Counted from the first letter of the stretch, positions 1 to 11,739 are shown. The stretch is 64,000 nt of DNA from Aegilops tauschii subsp. strangulata (GCF_002575655.3 NC_053036.3:642032736-642096735), one strand, 5' to 3'. Notes: a model not told the origin generated them from the letters alone. Program-made: numbers and translations.

Positions 1-1059
1 TAATAATAGTTGGGGCCGTACTGCGAAGAAGAAGAAGACTCCGATTGCCACTGGTTGGCAATCATCTCCGGATCCCACTGGTAATTAGACTGTCGTGAAG
101 GATCAACTGGTGGTTCCGGCTCTGGCACCACAGCTGGTGCAGGGTTCCGGTAGGCGTGAATAGCCTTTAACAGAATAAGGTACTGGCCTGCAGATAAATC
201 AAACAAAAAAGGAGCAGGCAGGGTAATAGTCTCAGGATGATGTTTATCAAAGAACAATTTGTATTTAAGTTCTCCTTCCCGATTCTTAACAATAAAATCA
301 TGTGCCACCATACTTTTATAATCTAAATAAACACGAGGTAGCACTTTTTCTTCCTTCTCATAATGCCTAATAGGTATGTTAAAATGTGCAGGTAGGCGTG
401 AAGCATAGATGCCTCCAAAGATGGGCCCCTTTGTACGGTTCAGACTTAACCGTTTAGCAATAATGCCGCCCATACTAACAAAGTTATCACCGTATAAACG
501 GTGGAGCAAAATAATAATATCAGGGACACTAAGGTTTCCACAGTTTCCGCGGCTAATTAAACAACGACTAGCAAATAATGCAAAATAGCGTAAAACAGGA
601 AAATGTATGCTAGTGATTCGTGCATCGGAAACATTCCTTGTTTCCCCTACAGTGATAGTGTCAATAAACTCATCCACATCCTCGCGATGTGGTTCCTCTG
701 TCTTGCCCTCAGAAGGGACTAAACAAACCCGACAAAAATCATAAAGTGACGTCTCCTTATGCTCATCATATAAATGAAACTCCACCGTAGGTGGTGAGCT
801 CCTAGAATGGAAATGAAAGTTTTGCACAAAGATATTTGTGAGTAAGAGATACTGATCGCGTTGGTCGTGGAGGAAAGCGGTGAGGCCTGCATTCTTAGCC
901 AATTCATGAAAATCTTCATAAATCCCGGCTGCTCTCAAGAAATCATCGGAAGGCCATTCACATGACTGAACCCGCGGTGCGAGGCATATTATACTTAGGC
1001 TTCGGTGCCTTTTCCTTCGAGCTTCGGCTTGATGAGCCCCTCAAAAGTCTCTTCATCAT
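1..1059 (-). pseudogene. Second ORF of the Athila-like element, partial
   Basis: A long minus-strand reading frame is open from about 970 to the window edge. It includes the stretches IILLHRLYGDNFVSMGGI and DEFIDTITVGETRNVSDARI, and ends in a proline-rich tail (residues like PAPAVVPEPEPP) before SSQYGPNYY at base 1. A likely start, MMKRLLRGSSSRSSKEKAPK, lies at 1059 in a different frame, so a frameshift near 965-975 separates start and body. This type of protein is found after gag-protease in Athila-type grass elements. Its function is unknown and I see no enzymatic motif. The C-terminus lies beyond the window. Confidence 0.6.
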
Positions 1060-1433
1060 TTTTTGAAAAATTCTGAAATTTTTAGTAACTTCAAAATAAA
1101 AGTAAACCAAACTCAATAATATTGATAGCAACTACTCCTACAAGTGCCTAGGGCCTATATCATGCATCAAAACTACTTTTGACAATATAAATTTGACATG
1201 CAAGCTCAAGAACAGGGTCACCTAAGCAGCAAAAATTTGCAATGAATAAAGCACTGGAACAAAAACTAATTGGACCAATAGAGGAGTCACATACCAAGGA
1301 ACAATATTCCCAAGCAGTTTTGTGAGAGGTGCTTTGAGCAAGGAGATCGAAAATGGCAGCAAAACGAGCTTGGACTCGGGTATGAACTAGATATTCGTGT
1401 TTAGGGGAGGAAGAAGGAGTGTGTGGGTGAAAG

Positions 1434-1660
1434 GATAAGTGGAGGAGGGCCACCGTGGGCCCACGAGGCAGGGGGCACGCCCTCCACCCTCGTGGGCAGG
1501 TGGTTGACCCCCCTACTGTGTACTCAGTGCCAAATATTCTTAAATATTCCAGAAAAAAATCATATTTAAATTTCAGGGCATTTGGAGAACTTTTATTTTC
1601 GGGGTATTTTTATATTGCACGGATAATCAGATAACAGACAGAAAGTACTTATTTTTATTT
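1434..1660 (-). repeat. LTR-core-like segment inside the element
   Basis: A GC-rich stretch (CCACGAGGCAGGGGGCACGC, then CCACCCTCGTGGGC) is followed by AT-rich sequence with TTTCAGGGCATTTGGAGAAC. It matches in order and spacing the middle of the LTR at about 5830-6000 (CCACGAGGTAGGGGGCGCGC, CACCCTCGTGG, TTTCAGGTCATTCCGAGAAC). The similarity is clear but imperfect. It may be a remnant of another LTR of the same group, or an untranslated region that shares the module. Confidence 0.45.
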
Positions 1661-1823
1661 TATTTAATATAAATAACAAAAAGTAAAAGGAGGGTACAGA
1701 AGGTTGTGCCTTCTAGTTTCATCCATCTCATGCTCATCAAAAGGAATCCACTAACAAGGTTGATCAAGTCTTGTTAACGAACTCATTCCGAATAACATGG
1801 AACCAGAGAAATTTCGAATAACA

Positions 1824-4629
1824 CTATGTTACCTCAACGGGGATATGCGCATCCCCAATAATAAGAATATCATATTTCTTCTTGACAGTAGGAAGAGGAA
1901 ATTCAAAACCTCCAAATATAATCGATGGAATTTTTCCAATAGAGTTGATACTATGAACTTGAGGTTGTTTCCTCGAAAAGTGTACCGTATGCTCATTACC
2001 ATTAACATGAAAAGTGACATTGCCTTTAGTGCAATCAATAAAAGCCCCTGCAGTATTCAAAAAGGGTCTTCCAAGAATAATACATACTATCGTCCTCGGG
2101 AATATCAAGAATAACAAAGTCCGTTAAAATAGTAACGTTTGCAACTACAACAGGCACATCCTCACAAATACCGACAGGTATAGCAGTTGATTTATCAGCC
2201 ATTTGCAAAGATATTTCAGTAGGTGTCAACTTATTCAAATCAAGTCTATGATATAAAGAGAGAGGCATAACACTAACACCGGCTCCAAGATCACATAAAG
2301 TAGTTTTAACATAGTTTCCTTTAATGGAGCATGGTATAGTTGGTACACCGGAATCTCCAAGTTTCTTTGGTATTCCAACCTTAAAAGTATAATTAGCAAG
2401 CATGGTGGAAATTTCATCTTCCGGTATCTTTCTTTTATTTGTAACAATATCTTTCATATACTTAGCATAAGGATTCATTTTGAGCATATCAGTTAATCGC
2501 ATACGCAAAAAGATAGGTCTAATCATTTTAGCAAAGCGCTCAAAATCCTCATCATCCTTTTTCTTGGATGGTTTGGGAGTAAAAGGCATAGGTTTCTGAA
2601 CCCAACGCTCTCTTTCCTTACCGTGTTTCCTAGCAACAAAGTCTTTCTTATCATAACGTTGATTCTTTGATTGTGGGTTATCAAGATCAACAACGGGTTC
2701 AATTTCTATATCATTATCATTACTAGGTTGAGCATCATCATGAACATTATCATTAACATTATTACTAGTTTCAGGTTCATTACGAGATTGAGTTTCAGCA
2801 TCATAAATAGAAATCTCATTTGGATTCTCAGGTGTTTCAATAACAGGTTCACTAGAAGCATGCAAAGTCCTGTCATTTTTCTTTTTCTTCCTTTTAGAAG
2901 GACTATGTACATCTATATTATTTCTCTGAGAATCTTGCTCAATTCTCTTAGGGTGTCCTTCAGGATACAAAGGTTCCTGAGTCATTCTACCACCTCTAGT
3001 CATAACTCTAACATCATTATCATTATCCTTACTATTCAATTCATTGAGCAAATCATTTTGAGCTTTAAGTACTTGTTCTACTTGAGTGGTAACCATAGAA
3101 GCATGTTTACTAATAAGTTTAAGTTCACCTTTGACATTAGCCATATAATCACCCAAGTGTTCAAGCATATTTGAATTGTATTTCAATTGTCTACCAAAAT
3201 AAGCATTAAAATCTTCTTGCTTAACCAGAAATTTATCAAACTCATCTAAGCATGGGCTAGCAAACTTAGTAAATGGGATTTCAGCTTTATCATATCTATA
3301 GGGAGAATTTACCTTTACTACCTGTGTCGGGTTATCAAGACCATAAGTTTCTTCAATAGGTAATGGATTAAGATCATATGTTTCTTCAACAAGCGGTAAA
3401 TTAAGACCATGTATTTCTTCAATAGGAGGTAAATTCTTAGCATCTTCAGCTTTAATACCTTTTTCTTTCATAGATTTCTTTGCTTCTTGCATATCTTCAG
3501 GACTAAGAAATAGAATACCCCTCTTCTTCGGAGTTGGTTTAGGAATAGGCTCAGGAATTGGCCCCAGAGGTGTCCAATTATTTTCATTTGTCAACATATT
3601 ATTCAATAGAATTTCAGTTTCATCCGGTGTTCTTTCCCGGAAAACAGAACTAGCACAACTATCCAGGTAATCTCTGGAGACATCGGTTAGTCCATTATAA
3701 AAGATATCAAGTATTTCATTTTTCTTAAGAGGATGATCAGGCAAAGCATTAAGTAACTTGAGAAGCCTCCCCCAAGCTTGTGGGAGACTCTCTTCTTCAA
3801 TTTGCAAAAAATTATATATATATATATCCCTTAAAGCAGCTTGTTTCTTATGAGCAGTGAAATATTTAGCAGAGAAGTAATAAATCATATCCTGGGGACT
3901 ACGCACACAACTAGGATCAAGAGAATTAAACCATATCTTAGCATCACCCTTTAATGAGAACGGAAATATTTTAAGGATATAAAAGTAGCGAGTTCTCTCA
4001 TCATTAGTGAACAGGGTAGCTATATCATTTAATTTAGTAAGATGTGCCACAACAGTTTCAGATTCATAGCCATGAAAAGGATCAGATTCAACCAAAGTAA
4101 TTATATCAGGATCAACAGAGAATTCATAATCCTTATCGGTAACACAGATAGGTGAAGTAGCAAAAGCAGGGTCAGGTTTCATCCTAGCATTTAGAGATTG
4201 CTTATTCCATTTAGCTAATAACCTCTTGAGTTCGTATCTATCTTTGTAAGCAAAAATAGCTAAAGAAGCTTCTTTATCAAAAACATAACCCTCGGGAATA
4301 ACAGGCAAGTCTTCATCATCAATTTCATCAGTATTATCAGATTCAATATTTTCAATCTCTCTAGCCCTAGCAAGTTGTTCATCAAGAAATTCACCAAATA
4401 GCACAGTAGTATCAAACATAGAAGTAGTTTCATCATAAGTATCATGTATAGCAGAAGTGGCATCATCAATAACATGCGACATATCAGAACGAATAGCAGA
4501 AGCAGGTTTAGGTGTCGCAAGCTTAATTAAAACAGAAGGTGAATCAAGTGCAGAACTAGATGGCAGTTCCTTACCTCTCCTCGTAGTTGAGGGATAAATC
4601 TTAGTTCTCGGATCTTTCAAGTTCTTCAT
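1824..4629 (-). pseudogene. gag-protease polyprotein of the Athila-like element, frameshifted
   Basis: An 864-codon frame runs from 4629 to 2035. A retrotransposon gag domain lies at about residues 190-340; it includes IFPFSLKGDAKIWFNSL, EESLPQAWGRLLKLL and the IFYNGLTD turn typical of Ty3/gypsy gag. A charged linker follows, and then a retropepsin-like aspartic protease near residues 750-850 with the active-site motif CDLGAGVSVMPLSLY. The protease breaks off at DIPEDDS. Its remaining part (ILGRPFLNTAGAFIDCTKGN) continues in another frame from about 2100 to 1824, so a single indel near 2095-2110 disrupts it. The product would form the particle shell and process itself. No zinc knuckle is obvious. 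The start is the first ATG after the primer-binding site, about 50 bases inside it. Confidence 0.85.
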
Positions 4630-4679
4630 AATGATAAATAGATATAAATCCCAAGTGACTCAAGGAATAGAGCTATGCT

Positions 4680-4697
4680 CCCCGGCAACGGCGCCAG
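4680..4697 (-). promoter_or_regulatory. Primer-binding site
   Basis: On the minus strand TGGCGCCGTTGCCGGGG lies 11 bases inside the LTR end. It is complementary to a tRNA 3' end (CCA), and the same motif recurs at 42139 and 51709 in the other LTR elements of the window. It primes minus-strand DNA synthesis. Confidence 0.85.
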
Positions 4698-4708
4698 AAA
4701 ATAGTCTT

Positions 4709-6130
4709 GATAACCCACAAGTATAGGGGATCGCAACAGTTTTCGAGGGTAAAGTATTCAACCCAAATTTATTGATTCAACACAAGGGGAGCCAAAGAAT
4801 ATTCTCAAGTATTAGCAGCTGAGTTTTCAATTCAACCACACCTGGAAACTTAGTATTTGCGGCAAAGTATTTAGTAGCAAAGTAATATGATAGTAGTGGT
4901 AACGGTAGCAAAAGGTAACAGTAGTAAAAGTAATGTTTTTGGTATTTTGTAGTGATGATAGCAATAGCAACGGGAAAGTAAATAAGAGAAGAACAATATA
5001 TGGAAAGCTCGTAGGCAATGGATCGGTGATGGAGAATTATGCCGGATGCGGTTCATCATGTAACAGTCATAACCTAGGGTGACACAGAACTAGCTCCAGT
5101 TCATCAATGTAATGTAGGCATGTATTCCGAATATAGTCATACGTGTTTATGGAAAAGAACTTGCATGACATCTTTTGTCCTACCCTCCCGTGGCAGCGGG
5201 GTCCTTATGGAAACTAAGGGATATTAAGGCCTCCTTTTAATAGAGTATCGGAACAAAGCATTAACACATAATGAATACATGAACTCCTCAAACTACGGTC
5301 ATCACCGGTAAGTATCCTGATTATTGTCACTTCGGGGTTAACGGGTCATAACACATAATAGGTGACTATAGACTTGCAAGATAGGATCAAGAACTCTCAT
5401 ATATTGATGAAAAAAATAATAGGTTCAGATCTGAAATCATGGCACTCGGGCCCTAGTGACAGGCATTAAGCATAGCAAAGTCATAGCAACATCAATCTCA
5501 GAACATAGTGGATACTAGGGATCAAACCCTAACAAAACTAACTTGATTACATGATAGATCTCATCCAACCCATTACCGTCCAGCAAGCCTACGATGCAAT
5601 TACTCACACACGGCGGTGAGCATCATGAAATTGGTGATGGAGGATGGTTGATGATGACGATGGCGATGGATTCCCCTCTCCGGAGCCCTGAACGGACTCC
5701 AGATCAGCCCTCCCGAGAGGTTTTAGGGCTTGGCGGCGGCTTCGTATCGTAAAACGCGATGAATTCTTCTCTCTGATTTTTTTCTCCCCAAAACACAATA
5801 TATAGAGTTGGAGTTGGAGTTGGAGGAGCTCCAGGGGGGCCACGAGGTAGGGGGCGCGCCCTAGGCGGGCAGGTGCGCCCCCCACCCTCGTGGACAGGTG
5901 GTGGGCCCCCTGGCCTTCATCTTTTGCAAGTATTTTTTATATTTTCCAAAAAAGTTGCTCCGTGAAGTTTCAGGTCATTCCGAGAACGTTTGTTTCTGCA
6001 CATAAATAACACCATGGTAATTCTGCTGAAAACAGCGTCAGTCCGGGTTAGTTCCATTCAAATCATGCAAGTTAGAGTCCAAAACAAGGGCAAAAGTGTT
6101 TGGAAAAGTAGATACGACGGAGGCGTATCA
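4709..6130 (-). repeat. 5' LTR of the Athila-like element
   Basis: This is 1422 bases bounded by TG and CA when read on the minus strand (TGATACGCCTCCGTCG to ATACTTGTGGGTTATCA). Its end is almost the same as the LTR ends at 51697, 59541 and 50142, and its start resembles those at 50187 and 58015. It should hold the element's promoter and polyadenylation signals. The GC-rich core near 5830-5910 is shared with the other LTRs. Confidence 0.85.
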
Positions 6131-6135
6131 TGAGT

Positions 6136-6857
6136 CGATGCGTAACAATTGTCAACTCCAATTTGATCCATTAGTGCCTGAAGAAGACATGTTCCCTTGT
6201 CCCCACCGAACTTTGCTGCTAGTGAACCTATAGTTGTTGGAGTTTTGCACTAATCTCCAAGGTGTGGGAGGAGCTTGAAAGCAGACATGCATTGCCACCA
6301 TGCGGAGATGGGCCGCCAAGTCGCCGGAAGGTCCCCATCGGCGCTCCATAACGGCAATCCCTACTGAGTGTTGCCTCGCTATCATCCATCGCCTGACTTG
6401 ACCATCACCTACAACTGCTTCGCAAGGTTGCCCTGAGCATGACATGGTGGCTAGCACCCTACGATGCGTCATCGTTCATCGTTGATGGTAGCAATCGGAG
6501 CTGCATGGGACGTCACTGCCGCGCACGCTCCTAGTCGAGACTAGTGTTAATTTCATTAGTAGGTCTTGCACATCAACCGCAGAAAAGGAGTCGGTTGAAG
6601 GGTGCATCTATATTACAAAAAAATCATGCTAGAAATTTTAGGGCTTTCTTGCAAGAAAACTAAGAGTTAGTTAATTATGACCTATATGCACCCGAAGCTC
6701 AAGTTATGTTACCACATTTTGTAGTTTTCAAGTAGAGGATGACTAAACTCCTCTCATCCCATAAGTTCTATGACCAACAATGCCAATTTACTTCTTTCGG
6801 ATTCCTTAAAAAGTTTCAGAGCCCTATGATATTTGAGATTTCCTAAAACTGTAGAGC
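6136..6857. other. No gene recognised
   Basis: This stretch lies between the Athila-like LTR and the Cassandra element. A 106-codon minus-strand frame (6152-6472) has no recognisable motif and no splice or repeat context. I see nothing else. Confidence 0.4.
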
Positions 6858-6862
6858 CTATG

Positions 6863-7403
6863 TGTAGCGCCCAAGATGCGATTTTATCCCAATCACGTGA
6901 TGAATTCATGATTGGGGCACAATCACATTTGAAGCGCGTTACAAGTTGGTATAAGAGCCGACCCTCGCGGTTACATGGATGTTTGCGGACAGGTGCGCGA
7001 TCATGTTGTCCTTGACGTTTGTGACCCGTCGTGGCACACGGCATGGCACATGTACCGAACTGGATGCACAGACGTATGAGCCAAGAGGGAACGTTCCTGT
7101 GGCCCAACGAGGACATCGATTCCTCTGAATGGGGGTGTATGTGATAGCCTGGCTTATTAGGGATGATAGACTACTCATATCAATAAGGAATTCTTTCTTT
7201 TTCGGAAGCACATTCGGACAGAACTTCAAAGTTAAGCGTGCTCATCTTGGAGTAATTTCAGGATGGGTGACCGATTGGGAAGTTCCTTCCGGGTGCGCAT
7301 GAGTGAGGACAAAGTGCGCAGAAAAGACTAGTATTGATCTGTGGGGCCAGTCTAGATCTCGCCAGGAGTAACGACCACCGGCGGGTGTGTCCGGGGCGTT
7401 ACA
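6863..7403 (+). mobile_element. Cassandra-type TRIM retrotransposon with two unlike LTRs
   Basis: The target-site duplication CTATG (6858-6862 and 7404-7408) frames a 541-base element. The right LTR (7140-7403) is a Cassandra LTR: it starts TGTGATAGCCTGGC, ends GGGGCGTTACA and carries a 5S rRNA-like segment. Inside the left end is the primer-binding site TGGTATAAGAGC (6947-6958), matching initiator methionine tRNA with one change. The short non-coding internal region ends in a purine tract (GAATGGGGGTG) before the right LTR. The left LTR (6863-6943) is only 81 bases, TGTAGCGCCC to GCGCGTTACA, and lacks the 5S part. The element encodes no protein and would move only with enzymes of other elements. 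Confidence 0.85.
7216..7290 (+). other. 5S rRNA-like segment within the Cassandra LTR
   Basis: Blocks GACAGAACTTCAAAGTTAAG and AGGATGGGTGACC correspond to the middle and 3' half of plant 5S rRNA, covering the internal polymerase III control region. Cassandra elements are known for carrying such a segment in each LTR. It is diverged (TTCAAAGTT for TCCGAAGTT, altered loop after GCGTGCT) and lacks the 5' part of 5S rRNA, so it is not a ribosomal RNA gene. Confidence 0.85.
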
Positions 7404-7408
7404 CTATG

Positions 7409-7753
7409 TATGTTATTTCATTCTATTTATCTTATATGTGTGCTATTTAAAACCCACTTTTGCATCAGTATAATTGAAGTTTCATGTTCCAACCTTACAC
7501 AATTTAAGTCATTTTAAATTCATAAATTTCAAAGTTTTAGATTTGAACATAACATTTTTTTCAAATGCATGAATAAAACATGATAAACATCATCCTAAAG
7601 GATTTGACATCTGCGACTTTGTTTTCTTCTCTATAGGATGACTTGCTCTGACTCTAACAAGCGAAACAGTGCGGGCGTTGGGTTGTCCTGGCTCTGCGGG
7701 TCACCTACCTTAGAGGGCCATGAGAAAGTGGGAAACTAAAAAGTGTATTTAAG
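7409..7753. other. AT-rich spacer, part of an ancient duplication
   Basis: No gene is seen. The stretch around 7570-7605 (ATGAATAAAACATGATAAAC, then ATCATCC) recurs at 16648-16678, followed in both places by a related TCTGCGA sequence. The duplicated locus described at 11740 and 16750 therefore probably began this far left. Confidence 0.5.
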
Positions 7754-10382
7754 TTGGCTAGTGCTAGGCGCTAGCGGCCTGGCGCTAGGTTCGGCTGGTC
7801 GGGCCCCAGCCATTCAATCTGGTGCACTACAGCCAACCAAAAAAATCTGTAGCCCCCAATTTAGCCTCCCCTTGACCTGTTTTCTTCCTCTCAACGAATC
7901 CCCCAAAAAAACCGCTGCCTCATCACTCCGCCTTCGTGTGCAGCTCGGCAAGGGCAACGGCTACCAGCCACTAGGCGCTTGCACCCCGACACCTTGTAGC
8001 CCCTCTGCTGCTCGACGGAGAACCTTCCCGCTAGTCAATTGCAGTTGCAAGCTCCACCTCAGATGGTTGCAACTCCCGCAATCGACGCTCCATGGTTGCA
8101 GCACCTGATGTGCCGTCGCCGACACTCGTCGTCGATGTTCGCTATGATCGACGACCACCAGTAAACGACATTGAATGGATGTAGGAAAATACATCGGTAG
8201 TAGTAGCAAAAAACACCAACGGTTGCAGCAAAAAAATGGTCGCCGCCATCGCAGCCCCGTCACCATGGAAGAAGCAAATTCCCTAGCTGGTAGTAGCAAA
8301 ATCTAACGATGGTTGCAGCAAAAAAGTTGCGGTCACCGCGGGGTCGCAGCTCCGCCATGATGGATGTAGCAAAATCGTTTGCCGGTTGCGGCTTTTTGCG
8401 TCACTGCTTCGAGCTTTTTGTATTGCTGGTTCCAACATTCACGGACAGGGCGGCTGCAGCTCGCTGACCGCCAATTGTAGCACCGCCCCATGCAGGTTGC
8501 ACCTCACTGACAGCTGGATGTAGCACCGCCTCATGCTGGTTGCAGCTCGATGGCCGTCGGTTGTAGCACGAACGATGACCGTCCCAGCACGCCACCGCAC
8601 CGGATGTAGCAGACACGCCACGCTAGTACCAGCCCCATGCCGCTCGCCATGGCCTCGCAACGGCGCTTTCCATAGCACAGGGGCGGCGATTATTGTGCGT
8701 CTGCAACGTCACTTCGGTCCTTGGTGCATGGCGGCCTTGAATGCAATGACGTCCTGCTCCAACACATCGCCAGCAACGGACGAGCGGCAGCGGAGAGGCG
8801 CATGGATGGGCGTGTGGCTATGGAGGACGCTACTGGGTCGGAGAGAATTGAGATGGGCGAAGAAGAATCAAGAGAGAAGGAGAGAAGGAAGAGAAGAAAC
8901 ACGGGCCAGTGCGCAGCATGACACGTGAGCGAATGAACTGGCCAAAATCCTGGTCGGTCGTCCAGGTACAAGCATTTACCATTTAAGTTGGCACGTGAGT
9001 TAACATCCATATCGACCTAACATGTGGGCGCAGGTTGTCAGGATGGCGTAAATGACTAAATAGGGTAAAATCTGAAAGTAAATGTTTGCATACGGTCGAT
9101 CTGCCGAGTTTTGACCGGTCGCCTCGCACACGCATCTATTTTGATTGGACGAGCACGCTTCACATGGGCCCACACCACCAACAATCTTATCTCATCGTCC
9201 TCCTTTGCTTTCTTTTTTCTCCCGACACCACACGTTGTCCTGGACTTCGAGTTGCACCCTGACGGCCATGGATCCGAGCTTCTCCACACCACCAATTGGA
9301 CAGTTGCTCGCCACGGCCATGCGCCATCCATTCCCGTCGCCCTCCTCGGCACGTGCCATTGCCAGGGGGCCCTCCCCCTCCCACCCCCCCCCCCCCCCCC
9401 CCCCCCACGGTCATCCACCTCAACATGGTGATGCCATGGCCGTGCTACAAGCTCAGGCCGCCTGCTTCCACCGGCGTCACAAAAAGCTTCAACCACAACG
9501 ATGGGAAAGCTACGGCACGACAGCGAAGCTCCGACCAGGGCGTCGACAAAAGCTTCAAGCAGCAAGGAGAAAAGCTTCAACCGACGAGTGAGGGTGTTGG
9601 GACCAATGTTTTTGGGAATGTTGGAACAAGCAATGGTTACCATGGCGAAGCTACAACGGCGAGGATTGCTACCATGGTGAGAGCTACAACGAAACTGCAT
9701 GGAGCTGCAACCAGCTTCGCGAAGAGCTGCAACCAGCAGCGCATGGTGCTACGACCAACAGACGGCGGCGGGGGAGAGAGGTATTATTGCTGGAACCATG
9801 CATCAGCTTTGCTTCAACCGGCGACGTTTTGTGCTGGAACCGGCGATGGGACCAGCACGCCAGGGGAGCTGCATCGGCGGGTTTTGTTGGAACCAGTAAT
9901 GCGGATAGCTACATCCAGCATTTTTCCTGCTACAACCGTCAATTTGGCCAGAACAACAAAAGATTGCTGCGACCACCTTGAAAGCGATGGGGAGACACCT
10001 GCGACGATGCTGGGGACCGCCCGGCGACTGCATTTGCTTGAATCGGCAGTCCTCGCCAGCGACCATGGCGGGGGTGAGTTTTGCTCCAACTAGAGTCAGC
10101 GGAGAGGCGACATGCGACAGCAGGAAGGCGACCACTGGAGGAGATGAGCACGCTGACATTGTTGGCCGGCAAGCACAGGCCGCCGAGGACGAGCGCAGGC
10201 TGCAGAAAGCACGGTCCGCCATGAACGTGACATGTTGGTCAACACGTGAAGGAAGGCACTGCACGAGGACGAAGCGCTACGGCGGGAGGATGCGAATCTA
10301 ACAGTTGCGCTAAATAGATCGGGTGGCTGCGCGCTGACCGGCCCAAATTTGGACCGGCACGCCGGCGCCTATTACTGGCCAA
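7754..10382. mobile_element. Non-autonomous DNA transposon with long imperfect inverted arms
   Basis: The left end TTGGCTAGTGCTAGGCGC and the reverse complement of the right end, TTGGCCAGTAATAGGCGCC, align over about 60 bases, including a later GGCYGGTC block. The two arms carry many short words in opposite sense: GGTTGCAGC, GTTGCAACTC and GGATGTAGCA on the left (about 8040-8640), and GCTGCAACC, AGCTACAAC and GCTACAACCG on the right (about 9440-9960). The whole could fold back on itself. No transposase is present. The superfamily is unclear: Mutator-like or CACTA-like are possible, and I could not find a clean target-site duplication. Long ORFs inside it are products of GC-rich repeats. Confidence 0.6.
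9384..9406 (+). repeat. Poly-C tract
   Basis: A run of 23 C residues follows a C-rich lead. It lies near the centre of the inverted-arm transposon and is liable to sequencing and replication slippage. Confidence 0.9.
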
Positions 10383-10658
10383 TTCTGAAACAACGACGCA
10401 AATTCAGGTTAAGATGTGACAAAAAAAATTAAAAGGAGAGTGCTAGCCTTTGCTCGACTGGGTGTCACATGGATCGGTCAACTCTGGGCCAACCGATTCC
10501 TGCGTTGTGTGCCGTCGGATCTTGCCCTCTTTCCGGTCCACCTTCCGACACACATGGGACACAACACTTCGCCCCTGCTCCCCCATACATCGTCGCGTTG
10601 TAGGCCTACACGCGCCTCCTGCCCTCGGTTTGTTTGGCCACTGCAAAGTCACCGCCAA

Positions 10659-10939
10659 GGTTTTCAGTTTCAGTTTTTGGAAAAATTCAGCACCAACCAA
10701 AAATCACAGAAATACAGTGAATTTCAATGAATTCGGTTCGCATTTCGGTCAAAAGGCTGAAATATTCACTTTATGTCAACTTACTATTTGAACTTTTCTC
10801 AAAGTATTTTTTGAAAAATATATTTTTTCATGTCTACTACTGAGATTGCTGAAATATTCTGGGCGAAAGGTATTTTAGTGACTGACGAAATTAATGGAAT
10901 TCAATAAATTTCATCAAAGTCACAACGAAAGTTAAAACC
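10659..10939. mobile_element. MITE-like element, copy 1 (GGTTTTCA ends)
   Basis: The left end GGTTTTCAGTTTCAG pairs with the right end CGAAAGTTAAAACC. The body (GGAAAAATTCAGCACCAA, CAGTGAATTTCA, TTCGGTTYGCATTT) is shared with 20693-20941 in the same orientation. It is AT-rich and non-coding. The target-site duplication is not clear, so the superfamily stays open. Confidence 0.55.
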
Positions 10940-11157
10940 ATGGTCGCAACACTGACTCCCTGACCGAGCAGCAGTCACGTCACAACCGAAGCCATTATCG
11001 TTACAACCGTGAGGAGGAGCCTCACAAGTGCTTGACCTAGGCTTGTAGCAGCCTCTCGTCATCCTTTGCAGCGGTGATGTGTGCCCCTAACGGCAGGCAG
11101 CAGCGCGCTGGTGAGATTGGCATGTTGTTGGTGGTACCAACATAGGCAAGAGGCTGC

Positions 11158-11435
11158 GAGAGTAAGTACAATAGGATGATGTAGGCGGCTGTAAGAAATT
11201 AAATATCATATTTTTGATTAGTTGAAGGCGGAAGAGAAGAGAAGCGGCCTGTAGACTTACAGCCGACTGTACCACAAGTTTTAAGAAGCTTTGTGAGAAT
11301 AGAAGGCGAGCCATATGTTGACAAAGTAGTACTTTCTTATAGCCAATTATTATATGTATTGGCTATTACATTAACTATAAATGACATAACAATATGTTGT
11401 AGCCAGCAGCTGGCTATCTTATTAACCATGCTTTC
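11158..11435. mobile_element. Probable MITE
   Basis: This is an AT-rich segment of about 280 bases starting GAGTAAGTACAATAGG and ending TTATTAACCATGCTTTC, with poorly matched inverted ends. The inner phrases (AGCCAATTATTATATGTATT and TAACTATAAATGACATAAC) resemble a grass miniature element that I recognise only by its general look. Boundaries are approximate. Confidence 0.4.
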
Positions 11436-11739
11436 GGAAGACACAGGTGAAAGAGTTTGTGGGAGGAATGTCTGGCTGCAGCGCATTTGAGCAAAGCGGA
11501 TGCAGTAAAATACGCATGATGTGATAAGGAACATGTAGACGCGGGCAGTGGGGTGGGCCCCAACTCCACACGTGTATACATAGGGGGGACTACACGAGCG
11601 AGTGGTGCGACCGATCCAGCACCAGATCGGTCAGCCAGTTCAGAACGTTTCCAAACTTAAATGCGGTAACTACAGTCACAAAATCACAAATTGGTGGTAA
11701 AAGTGAAATTCACTCTTTTATTTTATTCACGCTAAATTG

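Larger units (their letters stand above)
1..6130 (-). mobile_element. Athila-group Ty3/gypsy LTR retrotransposon, cut by the window edge
   Basis: Read on the minus strand, this element has a complete 5' LTR (4709-6130), a primer-binding site directly inside it, a gag-protease ORF from 4629, and a second long ORF that runs off the window at base 1. The LTR starts TGATACGCCTCC and ends GTGGGTTATCA. The primer-binding site and ORF order fit the Athila-group elements common in Triticeae (Sabrina, WHAM and relatives); I do not assign a family. No reverse transcriptase, RNase H or integrase motif is visible between the protease and the second ORF, so the copy looks non-autonomous or internally deleted. 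Bases 6131-6135 (TGAGT) should be its target-site duplication, but the partner is outside the window. Confidence 0.85.

Noticed and set aside
2671..3174. A 167-codon plus-strand ORF
   Set aside because: It is the antisense of the AT-rich linker of gag-protease and shows only Ile/Phe/Ser-rich text.
7216..7290. A 5S rRNA gene
   Set aside because: The 5' part is missing, the sequence is diverged, and it sits in a Cassandra LTR.
9296..10093. A 265-codon plus-strand ORF and other long ORFs at 9056-10300
   Set aside because: They lie in the GC-rich arms of a transposon, overlap on both strands, and consist of low-complexity Ser/Thr/Ala/Arg text without motifs.
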